Positions 39,443 to 47,461 of a stretch of DNA of 64,000 nucleotides are shown here, in pieces. The position numbers and the translations under genes are program-made. The DNA lies in contig JAXHLQ010000001.1 in assembly GCA_034522175.1 (NCBI GenBank), positions 2,914,001 through 2,978,000 on the forward strand. The letters run 5' to 3'. Position 1 is the first letter of the stretch; each line of letters begins with the position of its first letter. The notes below the pieces were generated by a model. That model saw only the letters and a program-made list of their open reading frames with translations. It was not told the origin of the DNA and searched no databases. Source of the DNA: JAIPDZ01 sp034522175. Lineage in GTDB: Bacteria; Desulfobacterota; DSM-4660; Desulfatiglandales; Desulfatiglandaceae.

Positions 39443-40513
39443 ATGTTCTCACACAAAATGATCAAGTTCCAGGGTTTTTTGCTTTTTCTCTGTCTACTTG
39501 CGCTTACTGGGAGTCGGGCATTGGCCGTTGAATACTGGCTGTGGGTGGATGCAACCCACTTGACCATGGTGGATGGCAGTTCTGTCCCGGTATGGGGATT
39601 CGGTTTGGATCATGACAAAAATTTCGCCACGACCAATGACCACCAGGTGAGCGTGCCTGGGCCGACCCTGAGCATCGATTCGGACGATGACATGTTAATC
39701 ATCCACCTAAAGAATAATCTCAGCGAGCCCGTTTCTCTTAATATTCTCGGTCAGCAGCTCACCAATAACAGCGGGCCGGTCTGGACCAACTTTCCGAACG
39801 ATACCCAGGTCTGGACAGGGAGCCGACCTGTGAATAATTTTACGGTCAGAGTTCGCTCTTTTACTCATGAGACCATGCCGGGCGAGGTCGGGGAATACCG
39901 CTGGCAGGGTTTTCGACCCGGTACGTTTTTGCTCCAGAGCGGGACGAACCCCGCAAAGCAGGTACAGATGGGGTTATTTCTTCCGGTGGTCAAGGATGCC
40001 GGACCGAAATCGGCCTACACAGATGTCCCTTACGATGCAGAGGTGATTATGGTTTTTCACGAGATCGATCCCATCATACATCGGGCGATTTCCGCCGGGA
40101 CATATGGTGCGGTTCCGGGCGCCACCGTTAGCAGCAGCGTTAATCGGGAACCCAAGTACTTCTTGATGAACGGGAGGTCTTATCCTTCCACGGGACTCTT
40201 GCCCATCAATGGAAGAATGACCCTGAATGCAGGCGACCGCCTCCTCATCCGGTTCATCAATGCCGGTCTCGAAACCCATGTGCCTCATATGCCGGGTGGA
40301 GATATGACCCTTTGGGCGGAAGGCGGTAATCCATATCCATATCCCCGGGAGGCCTACGGATTTGAACTGCCTGCCGGAAAGACCATGGATGCCATATTGA
40401 CATCCCCCATAGACCCTCCCTGGTCGTTATATCTCTACGATGGGAGGCTGAACCTCAACAACGCCGGTGCCAGTCCGGGGGGCATGCTTTGTGAGATCAG
40501 ATCCTCCCCTTAA
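39443..40513 (+). CDS. Multicopper oxidase homologue 3: copper ligands almost absent
   Basis: 356 residues in one frame, with a signal peptide ending near SRALA and GAGGAGG upstream. The cupredoxin layout matches the two preceding proteins (VPGPTLSI, GTFLLQSG, FLMNGRSYP), but the ligand positions are replaced. SLNILG stands for SIHWHG, LLQSG for YHCH, and LYLYDG for WHSH; of HxxHxH only HVPH remains, with the third His replaced by Pro. It is well preserved otherwise and has no frame break, so it is unlikely to be decaying. A structural or electron-transfer-adapter subunit of an oxidase complex is the likely role. Confidence 0.75.
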   Translation: MFSHKMIKFQGFLLFLCLLALTGSRALAVEYWLWVDATHLTMVDGSSVPVWGFGLDHDKNFATTNDHQVSVPGPTLSIDSDDDMLIIHLKNNLSEPVSLNILGQQLTNNSGPVWTNFPNDTQVWTGSRPVNNFTVRVRSFTHETMPGEVGEYRWQGFRPGTFLLQSGTNPAKQVQMGLFLPVVKDAGPKSAYTDVPYDAEVIMVFHEIDPIIHRAISAGTYGAVPGATVSSSVNREPKYFLMNGRSYPSTGLLPINGRMTLNAGDRLLIRFINAGLETHVPHMPGGDMTLWAEGGNPYPYPREAYGFELPAGKTMDAILTSPIDPPWSLYLYDGRLNLNNAGASPGGMLCEIRSSP

Positions 40514-40614
40514 CCGTGACCTTGGATAGGGCTTTGGGAAACAAAAGGCCTTTTTCAAGCTTGGGAAAACGCTTACTTACTCACTGGATGTGCTTTTGGG
40601 CAAAGAGATTGACG

Positions 40615-41160
40615 ATGGGTGAAAATATACTCCTTTGCATGAGCAAAACCTTTGTGATCACCGATGATGGCAAAACCATTGTCCGGTGGAAGAGGTCCTT
40701 CTTTCTACGGAGTGTGCCGGTTTTCGCGCTCCTCTGGTGTTTGTTCTGGCCGATCCCTGTATGGAGTGACCACACCACCCATGAAGAAACGGCCAAGAGC
40801 GTCGACCAAACATGGGAAGACCTGGCGGCCCAATGGGGGATAAGACCGGTGGCCCTTCGCCTCACCGGTGCCAACCATTTCCTGGACTTTCGATACGTGA
40901 TCGTCGATCCTGAAAAGGCCAAGGCCGTTCTCAGTCGCAACAAGAAGAACCAAACGCTGTTTCTACTGGACCAGAAGACCGGAAAAAAGCTCCCGGTCCC
41001 GGTTACCAAGTTGGGTCCTTTGCGTGCCACCGCAATCAGTCCCAAGAAAGGTCGCCAGTATACCATCCTTTTTTCCAACGTGGGCAAATCCATCAAAAAG
41101 GGAGACAGGGTGTCGGTGGTCATTGGGAAGTTCAGGGCTGAGAACCTGATCGTTGAATAA
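40615..41160 (+). CDS. Conserved exported protein of unknown function
   Basis: 181 residues from the ATG at 40615 (an alternative is 40639). One hydrophobic segment (SVPVFALLWCLFWPIPVW) acts as a signal peptide or anchor. The mature domain reads WGIRPVALRLTGANHFLDFRY, then VDPEKAKAVL, and ends VSVVIGKFRAENLIVE. I recognise this as a recurring small periplasmic domain in deltaproteobacteria, often near metal-handling genes, with no assigned function. It contains two histidines and an acidic stretch just after the membrane segment (SDHTTHEE) that could bind metal. It follows the MCO trio and precedes a promoter-like sequence. Confidence 0.65.
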   Translation: MGENILLCMSKTFVITDDGKTIVRWKRSFFLRSVPVFALLWCLFWPIPVWSDHTTHEETAKSVDQTWEDLAAQWGIRPVALRLTGANHFLDFRYVIVDPEKAKAVLSRNKKNQTLFLLDQKTGKKLPVPVTKLGPLRATAISPKKGRQYTILFSNVGKSIKKGDRVSVVIGKFRAENLIVE

Positions 41161-41170
41161 GAAAAATTGC

Positions 41171-41200
41171 TTGACAAATCATAGATAATTGTATTAATTT
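41171..41200 (+). promoter_or_regulatory. Promoter-like sequence before the NosL pair
   Basis: TTGACA at 41171-41176 is followed after 15-18 bases by TATTAATTT, in which either TATTAA or TAATTT could be the -10. It lies in a locally AT-rich stretch about 75 bp upstream of the first nosL-like start and could begin a separate transcript. Confidence 0.45.
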
Positions 41201-41274
41201 CCGTTCCATTAAGTTTTGTGCATTTCTTCAGAATACATGTTGTCTTCAATTCCATTAATAAGGGAGACCTGAGC

Positions 41275-41805
41275 ATGAAAAATGTCATTATATGTGCATC
41301 GGTTTTGATATTCTCTATGGCGCTTTTCCTTCCCCCGATTCAGGCGGCTGAGTCTCCTCCACCCGACGACATCATCAAGGTGCCGTCCTGCCCGCTGTGT
41401 GGGATGGACAGGCAGAAATTCGCCGTTTCCCGGGTTTTTATCGAATATGATGATGGATCCGACTTCGGCGCTTGTTCCCTTCACTGCGCTGCCATCGACA
41501 TGGCCGTGAACATCGACAAGGCCCCGGTGAAAATCTGGGTCGGAGACTACAACACCAAAGACCTGATCAATGCGGAAACAGCCTTCTGGGTCATCGGTGG
41601 CAAGAAAATGGGCGTCATGACCAAACGGGCGAAATGGGCCTTCAAAACGAAGGAAGCGGCCGGGCGATTTGTTCAGGAATTTGGGGGCGAGTTGAGCGAT
41701 TTTGAAGGCGCTGCCAAAGCAGCCTATGAGGATATGTATCAGGATACGCGCATGATCCGGGAGAAGCGTAAGATGAAGCGCATGAAGATGAAGAAGGGTT
41801 CGTAG
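41275..41805 (+). CDS. NosL-like copper-binding protein A
   Basis: 176 residues. AGGGAG lies 8 bases before the ATG. A signal peptide ends near IQAAE. The mature part has CPLCGMD, the metal-binding C-x-x-C-G-M of the NosL family, followed by CSLHCAAIDM and MTKRAKWAFKTKEAA. NosL proteins bind Cu(I) and deliver it to nitrous oxide reductase. No nosZ is present here, so another copper enzyme, most simply the MCO trio, is the candidate client. The C-terminal tail is unusually basic and methionine-rich (KRKMKRMKMKK), which might also bind copper. No lipobox cysteine is seen. Confidence 0.8.
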   Translation: MKNVIICASVLIFSMALFLPPIQAAESPPPDDIIKVPSCPLCGMDRQKFAVSRVFIEYDDGSDFGACSLHCAAIDMAVNIDKAPVKIWVGDYNTKDLINAETAFWVIGGKKMGVMTKRAKWAFKTKEAAGRFVQEFGGELSDFEGAAKAAYEDMYQDTRMIREKRKMKRMKMKKGS

Positions 41806-41824
41806 AGAAAGAACGACACGGGTT

Positions 41825-42352
41825 ATGGTGAAGGTAACCCCTCCTCAAGGGATGCGCCGCCGCGCCAGCACACTACGGATGCTGGGGTTCCTGTGTGCGA
41901 TGTTATGTCTCCTGACGGCTGAATCGGCGCAGGCGCTGGACCCGGCGCCGGTTGTGCCCTCCAAAGAGGTCAAGTGTCCGGTATGTGGGATGTTTGTGTA
42001 CAAGTACCCGGACTGGGTGGGGGAGGTCATTTTCCAGGATGGTTCCGTGGCATTTTTCGATGGGGCCAAAGACCTTTTCAAGTATTATTTCGATCTCAAA
42101 AAATATAACCCAGCCAAGACGCAAGAGGATGTTGCGGCCATCTATGTTACCGAATACTACGATTTGAAACTGATAGATGCCCGAAAGTCCTTCTTCGTTA
42201 TGGGAAGCGATGTATATGGTCCCATGGGAAGGGAACTGATCCCATTTTTGACCAAAACAGACGCTGAGGAATTCAAGCGGGATCACAAGGGAACACGGAT
42301 TCTTCTTTTCCAAGAGGTTACCCCTGCTGTTATCAGAAACCTGGACGAATAG
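41825..42352 (+). CDS. NosL-like copper-binding protein B
   Basis: 175 residues, 19 bp after NosL-like A. Signal peptide with cleavage near SAQA, then KCPVCGMFV (the same C-x-x-C-G-M), FFDGAKDLFKYYFD and KSFFVMGSDVYGPMGRELIP, which match the conserved core of NosL. Compared with protein A it lacks the CSLHC pair and the basic tail, so the two are diverged duplicates with perhaps different partners. A start at 41852 (MRRRAS) is also possible because AAGG precedes it. Confidence 0.78.
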   Translation: MVKVTPPQGMRRRASTLRMLGFLCAMLCLLTAESAQALDPAPVVPSKEVKCPVCGMFVYKYPDWVGEVIFQDGSVAFFDGAKDLFKYYFDLKKYNPAKTQEDVAAIYVTEYYDLKLIDARKSFFVMGSDVYGPMGRELIPFLTKTDAEEFKRDHKGTRILLFQEVTPAVIRNLDE

Positions 42353-42534
42353 TATGAGGTTCGCCTGTTGATGCCGTCGAAAAAGGACGATTATATGGAC
42401 GGTGCCTTCTGAAAAGGAGACAGTCCCAAATAGGGTGTTGGTTGAAATCCTGTGTTCCCATTGAGGGGCGTCCGGGCACTTGAAAACCAATACTGGCATG
42501 ACGCCTGCTCAGGTCACCACGTTGTGATGCTCCC

Positions 42535-42837
42535 ATGCGAAAATCGACTCTTTACCTGCTCTGCATTGCTGCAACCGGACTTTCCCTGACTTTTTTCCTC
42601 CTTGTTCATCCCGCCCACAATTCAAAAATACACCAACATCGGATTTCAGAGGAAAGAGCGTTGGTTCACCGCCTGGGGCTTACCGATCTGTGCCTCTTTA
42701 CAGACGCCCGATACACCCGCAACCCCACCCAGGCAGACCTGCATTCGGCCTTCCAGGATCACCCCGCGGCACTGGATCTTTTACCATCAGGATCTTTGGT
42801 TTCTCCGCCTCATTTTATGAAGGATGTCGGGCCATGA
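42535..42837 (+). CDS. Small exported protein coupled to ABC transporter
   Basis: 100 residues. An N-terminal hydrophobic segment (STLYLLCIAATGLSLTFFLL) anchors or exports it. The rest includes LGLTDLCLFTDARYTRNP and FQDHPAALDLLPSGSL, a pattern I recognise as recurring in related transporter clusters but without function. The stop overlaps the permease start by four bases (ATGA), so the two are translationally coupled. Confidence 0.65.
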   Translation: MRKSTLYLLCIAATGLSLTFFLLVHPAHNSKIHQHRISEERALVHRLGLTDLCLFTDARYTRNPTQADLHSAFQDHPAALDLLPSGSLVSPPHFMKDVGP

Positions 42838-43969
42838 ATTGGGTTGAACGTCAAAGATCTTTCCTGGACTTCACCCTTTCCGCCGTTTTGAGACGGAAGG
42901 GAAAAAATGCGTCTCTTCTCGTGGTCTACACCCTAATGGTCTTTCTCATCGCTTCAGTGATTTTTTTCACCAACGGGCTCCGGCATGAGGCCCAGTGTAT
43001 ATTGCAGAATGCCCCCGAGATGATCATCCAGCGGATCTTGGCCGGTAGGCAGACCCTTATCCCCCTGAATTACATAGAACCCATAAAAGGGATTCGCGGG
43101 GTCCGACAGGTCAGTCCCGCCTTTGGGGCTACTACTACCATCCTGCCGCCCAGGCCAACTACACCCTGATGGCCGCTGATGACTACCCTCACGGCGAGGA
43201 CACCGTGGAGATCGGACAAGGGGTCCTGCGAACATGGGGAACCATTCGCGGGAGGCAGCTCTTTTTCAAGACCTTCAACGGAGAGGTTCTTGAGTTGCGT
43301 CTCGTCAAAACCTTTTCATCATCGAGTGAATTGATCACATCGGATCTGATCCGCATGTCCCAGGGTACTTTTAGGCGATTGACCGGGATCCCCAAGGGAT
43401 TTGCCACAGACTTGGCCGTGAGGATTCGGAATCCCCGGGAATCCATGATGATCGCAAAAAAGGTCTCTCTGTCCCTTCCGGACACGAGATCCATCCTGAA
43501 AGAAGAGATTCTCCGAACCTACGATGCACTGTTTGATTGGCGCAGCGGGTACACGATCATATTGCTGGTTGGAGCAATTTTGGCTTTCTTCATCTTCGCC
43601 TGGGACAAGGCCACGGGTCTGAGCGCGGAGGAGCGGTCGGAAATCGGCATATTAAAAGGCCTTGGATGGGACACATCGGATATCCTGATGATGAAGTTCT
43701 GGGAAGGGAGCGTCATTTCGGTTACCGCCTTTCTGATGGGTGTCATCGCCGCTTATGTCCATACGTTTCTTCTCTCGGCCCCCTTTTTTGAGCACGCACT
43801 AAAAGGCTGGGCCACTTTGTATCCCGACTTTCAGGTCCAACCGTCCGTGGATGCATACCAGGTGGCGGTCCTTTTTTCCCTGACGGTCCTTCCCTACTCA
43901 TTTATCTGCCTTATCCCCGCCTGGAAGTGGGCATCCAGTGATCCGGATCTGGTCATGAGGCAGGGATGA
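42834..43969 (+). CDS. ABC transporter permease, FtsX/MacB type (one frame break)
   Basis: About 378 residues. A first membrane helix (ASLLVVYTLMVFLIASVIFF) is followed by a large periplasmic domain and three more helices near the C-terminus (TIILLVGAILAFFIFAW, VISVTAFLMGVIAAYV, VAVLFSLTVLPYSFICL), the classic FtsX/MacB layout. ERSEIGILKGLGWDTSDI is the conserved coupling segment that contacts the ATPase. A missing C near 43117 breaks the frame; the second frame continues YYYHPAAQANYTLMAADD. It works with the ATPase that follows. Its location after NosL-like genes suggests a role in copper-protein assembly, as the NosFY transporter has. Confidence 0.8.
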
Positions 43970-43995
43970 GGGGCCTGAGATAAGCATGAGAGACT

Positions 43996-44681
43996 ATGAT
44001 TGAGCTTTTCCGGGTGACCAAAGTTTTCAACATGGGTAGGGCCAACGCCTTCACCGCACTCAAAGCGGTCGATTTACGGATCGATCTGGGACGCATGACC
44101 GTGTTCAAAGGGCCCAGCGGTTCCGGCAAGACCACGCTCTTGAGCATCATTGGGTGTATGTCAAGGCCCACCTCCGGCCGGATTAAGCTCAACGGCAGGG
44201 AGACGACGAGCCTTCCGGAACGCTTTGCGGCCAAAATCCGGAGGGACACCTTTGGATTCATCTTTCAGAATTATAACCTCATCAGAGGCATCTCGGTGCT
44301 GGAAAACACCATGATTCCCACTTATCCCATCGGAAGAAAGCATCAGCAGGTGAAGGAACGGGCATATTCGCTCCTGCGCCGCCTCAACATAGAATCAAAG
44401 GCCAAAGAACGGGTGGAGAATCTTTCCGGGGGGAACAGCAGCGGGTGGCCATTTCAAGGGCATTGATCAACGATCCCCCCATTATCATTGCCGACGAACC
44501 CACGGCCCATCTCGATACGGATTTGTCCGAGCAGTTTATGGCGGTCATGTCCGGCCTCAAGGCGGACGGTAAGACCATCCTCATTGCCAGCCATGACCCG
44601 CTGGTATTCGGCTACAGCGGCGTGGACCGCGCTCTGAATCTGCGCGATGGTCAAATCGTTGGGACAGAGGCCGGGCAATGA
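43996..44681 (+). CDS. ABC transporter ATP-binding protein, MacB/LolD type (one frame break)
   Basis: 228 residues when one G is added to the run of six near 44430-44435, which turns the interrupted frame into LSGGEQQRVAISRAL. Walker A is GPSGSGKTT, Q-loop FQNYNL, signature LSGGEQQ, Walker B IIIADEPTAHLD and the switch histidine IASHD. The size fits the LolD/MacB class that energises FtsX-type permeases from the cytoplasm. The 3' end overlaps the next gene by four bases. Confidence 0.87.
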
Positions 44682-45730
44682 TTCTGAATCCCGGCATTAT
44701 CGCGCTTCTATTGGTCTCATTTTTCGTAGTTGTTTTCGCAGGCTATGCTGCTTTTACCGGATTCCGGATCATCCAATGTTGGGACTTGGAAAGTGGGAGT
44801 TCCATTCAACTGAACCTGGAGCGGAAAACCTATCTTGTCTCAACTATTTTTGGCTACGTTTCGGCCTTTCAGCTCTTGTCTCTGTTTTTGTTTGCCTATA
44901 CGGTAGATCATATCCATACACTCTTTATAGGGGCCATGTGTGCGGCAGGGGCTCTCAATGCCAATGGATACGGGAATCCCGTGCTGGTATTAAAGACATT
45001 GAATGTTTTCCTTTGCGGAGTGTGGCTTCTGGTGAATTATACGGACAATCGGGCAGAGGACTATCCACTGATTGCATTCAAGTACAAATTCCTCATCCTC
45101 ATCACTGGGCTGCTTTTTGTGGAGTCCTTCATGCAATTCGCGTATTTTGAGGGTCTGCGGCCCGATATCATCACGTCCTGCTGTGGCACCCTGTTTGGTG
45201 AGGAGACAGAGGGCCTGGGGGGGCATATGGCATCGGTTCCCCCGCGAACCATTCAGATCATATTTTTCCTGAGTCTTGGACTGACCCTCCGGGTCGGGAT
45301 CCATCTGCTGCTGACAGGCAGAGGTGCAATCTTGTTTGCCGGTCTTGCCGCGGGTTCTTTTATTCTTTCCATCGTATCCATTATTTCATTTATTTCCCCC
45401 TATTTCTATGAACTCCCGACGCATCATTGTCCTTTCTGCCTGCTCCAAAGGGATTATGATTACATCGGGTACGCCTTATACATCTCTCTCTTGCCTGCAG
45501 GCATCTTCGGGGCGGGGATCGGCGTGCTTGAGCGATTCTCCACACCCGCATCGCTCAAGGGGGTGATCCCGGTTCTGCAAAAGCGCCTCTGTATCCTCTC
45601 CATGAGTGCTTATCTTGTTTTTGCGGCGATATCTGTGTATCCTATGATTTCATCGGATTTTGTGTTGGAATCACACCTGTTAATCCCCGAAGACGTTCCG
45701 GGGGGCACCTATATGGAAGTCAGGGCATGA
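44678..45730 (+). CDS. Polytopic membrane protein with DsbB-like CxxC signature
   Basis: 350 residues with roughly eight hydrophobic helices. Two cysteine pairs stand out: TSCCGTLF near residue 168, in a loop, and THHCPFCLLQRDYDYIGYAL near residue 250. C-x-x-C-L-x-Q-R followed by Y/G-Y resembles the catalytic motif of DsbB/BdbC disulfide-forming proteins, and a second loop cysteine pair is also a DsbB feature, but the protein is about twice their size and family membership is not established. It is locked in an operon by four-base overlaps on both sides (ABC ATPase, CusB-like). It may set the redox state of Cys in the copper chaperones. Confidence 0.6.
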   Translation: MILNPGIIALLLVSFFVVVFAGYAAFTGFRIIQCWDLESGSSIQLNLERKTYLVSTIFGYVSAFQLLSLFLFAYTVDHIHTLFIGAMCAAGALNANGYGNPVLVLKTLNVFLCGVWLLVNYTDNRAEDYPLIAFKYKFLILITGLLFVESFMQFAYFEGLRPDIITSCCGTLFGEETEGLGGHMASVPPRTIQIIFFLSLGLTLRVGIHLLLTGRGAILFAGLAAGSFILSIVSIISFISPYFYELPTHHCPFCLLQRDYDYIGYALYISLLPAGIFGAGIGVLERFSTPASLKGVIPVLQKRLCILSMSAYLVFAAISVYPMISSDFVLESHLLIPEDVPGGTYMEVRA

Positions 45731-47370
45731 TCAAGCCGAATCAGAAATACGGCTTCAAAAAGCACCTTATGCTCCTATCGGCCGTCCTCTTCTTGGGCAT
45801 TTTGACAGGATTTTTCCTGAAAGGGGGAAGCTCGGAGAAAGGCCCGAGAGACCATTTGGTGCCTTCCGCCCCTGGAACGCTTGTTTACATCTGCCCCATG
45901 AACTGCGTGCCTCCCATGGACCAAAAAGGCGCATGCCCGGTCTGCGGAATGGATTTGATCCCGTTTCACTTGGGCCCCGCGGAGAATACGAGGATGCCCC
46001 GGTTGACCCTGACACCGGAGGCCATCAAACTCGCTTCTGTTCAACTGGCGCCAGTGGAGCGCAAATTCGTCCACGCGGAGGTGAAGCTATTCGGGCAGAT
46101 CGATTACGATCCGGCCCATATGAGCTATGTGACCGCTTTTATGCCGGGGGTCATCGATCGGGTGTATGTGAAGCGGGCAGGCCGGTTTGTCCGATGGGGA
46201 GATCCGCTTTTTGATATATACTCGGGCGATCTCTTGGAAACCCAGAAACAGCTGGATGAGGCCATGAAATCTGCCCCCAGTTTTCTCGCCTTTCAGAGAG
46301 GACGACCACACGTGGCCAAAGAGGCGCGGGTACAGGCCATGAAAACGCCCGGGGAGGCAGGGAAAAAATCAGAAGCAGAAGAAGAGGCCCTTGAAACCAT
46401 AGATGCCATTCGACACAAACTCCGCATCATGGGAATGCCCAAAAGGGATATTGACGAAATGATGAAGGTGGGAGAGCCCACCGGCATTGCCACGGTGTAC
46501 GCGCCCATGTACGGACAGGTGGTGGCACAAAATGCCTTCGAAGGCACCTATGTAAACACGGGGACGCCCATTTTCACCCTGGCCGACCCTCAGCACGTTT
46601 GGGCCAAACTGGATGCCTATGAGTCGGATTATCCCTGGATTCGGAAAGGTCAGGAAGTGACCTTTGAGACAGAGGTGTATCCCGGGGAGCGCTTCCGGGG
46701 AAAAGTCGTCTACGTTGATCCGGTGTTCGATCCCAAGACCCGTACATTCAATGTGGGTGTCCTTTATCCGGACCGGGGGGGACGCCTCAAGGCCGGTATG
46801 CTGGTCCGGGCCGTGATTCATGCGCGGCTGAAAGCCGATGGGAAACTGGCTGGCCTTCATGGAAAAGGAGATATCGCACCATTGGTCATCCCCGCATCGG
46901 CCCCTCTCATTACAGGAAAACGGGCGGTGGTCTATGTGGCCGTCGAGGGTGAAGAAGGCGTTTATGAGGGACGGGAGGTCACTCTGGGGCCCAGGGCCAA
47001 AGACCACTACGTAGTGCTGGAGGGTCTCGAGGAGGGAGATCAGGTGGTAGTCAACGGCAATTTCAAGATAGACAGCGCGGTTCAGATTTTGGCGAAGCCC
47101 GGCATGATGGATATGGAAGGTGGGCATCCTGCCGTAGCGCATCACAGATCCGGAGGTTCGGATATCATGGACTCGGATTACCGATCAGAACGGCGTGCAA
47201 GTCGCCTCGAGACCCTCCATATAGATGAGAACCAAGAGGCCGTTACCCCTTGGGATAGGTCCTCCAAAGACAACCGTGGGGACAGGCGTCGGCGTCAATC
47301 CATTAACCGACGGAGACCGGGGGCCTATGGTGATACCACCCGGCCGTTGTCACGAAGCCGCATTCAATAG
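45727..47370 (+). CDS. Heavy-metal efflux periplasmic adaptor (CusB-like)
   Basis: 547 residues. After one N-terminal membrane anchor comes a heavy-metal-binding domain YICPMNCVPPMDQKGACPVC-GMD (residues ~54-78). The usual adaptor blocks follow: a beta barrel starting RLTLTPEAIKLASVQ, a lipoyl/hairpin region (FMPGVIDRVYVKRAGRFV...GDPLFDIYSGDLLETQ) and a membrane-proximal end (KIDSAVQIL). It would link the RND pump to an outer-membrane channel, which is not in the window, and pass Cu(I) or Ag(I). The final ~90 residues are arginine-rich and unlike the family, so a frame break near 47130 or a non-native extension is possible. It overlaps the previous gene by four bases. Confidence 0.86.
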   Translation: MIKPNQKYGFKKHLMLLSAVLFLGILTGFFLKGGSSEKGPRDHLVPSAPGTLVYICPMNCVPPMDQKGACPVCGMDLIPFHLGPAENTRMPRLTLTPEAIKLASVQLAPVERKFVHAEVKLFGQIDYDPAHMSYVTAFMPGVIDRVYVKRAGRFVRWGDPLFDIYSGDLLETQKQLDEAMKSAPSFLAFQRGRPHVAKEARVQAMKTPGEAGKKSEAEEEALETIDAIRHKLRIMGMPKRDIDEMMKVGEPTGIATVYAPMYGQVVAQNAFEGTYVNTGTPIFTLADPQHVWAKLDAYESDYPWIRKGQEVTFETEVYPGERFRGKVVYVDPVFDPKTRTFNVGVLYPDRGGRLKAGMLVRAVIHARLKADGKLAGLHGKGDIAPLVIPASAPLITGKRAVVYVAVEGEEGVYEGREVTLGPRAKDHYVVLEGLEEGDQVVVNGNFKIDSAVQILAKPGMMDMEGGHPAVAHHRSGGSDIMDSDYRSERRASRLETLHIDENQEAVTPWDRSSKDNRGDRRRRQSINRRRPGAYGDTTRPLSRSRIQ

Positions 47371-47461
47371 GGCTTCCCCTCTGAAATGACCTCAGTGCGG
47401 AACTCGCAAAAAGCGCACATCCGACATAATCCGCTCAAGCCTTGTGAACACATCTGATTCA

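Noticed and set aside
38068..40513. MCO homologues 2 and 3 as decayed pseudogenes
   Set aside because: Signal peptides, ribosome sites and domain cores are intact, and the loss of ligands is complementary to homologue 1, not random. The single frame break in homologue 2 fits the general error pattern.
44430..44436. Programmed ribosomal frameshifting at the G run in the ABC ATPase gene
   Set aside because: Similar breaks affect many unrelated genes in the window, so a sequencing indel is the simpler explanation.
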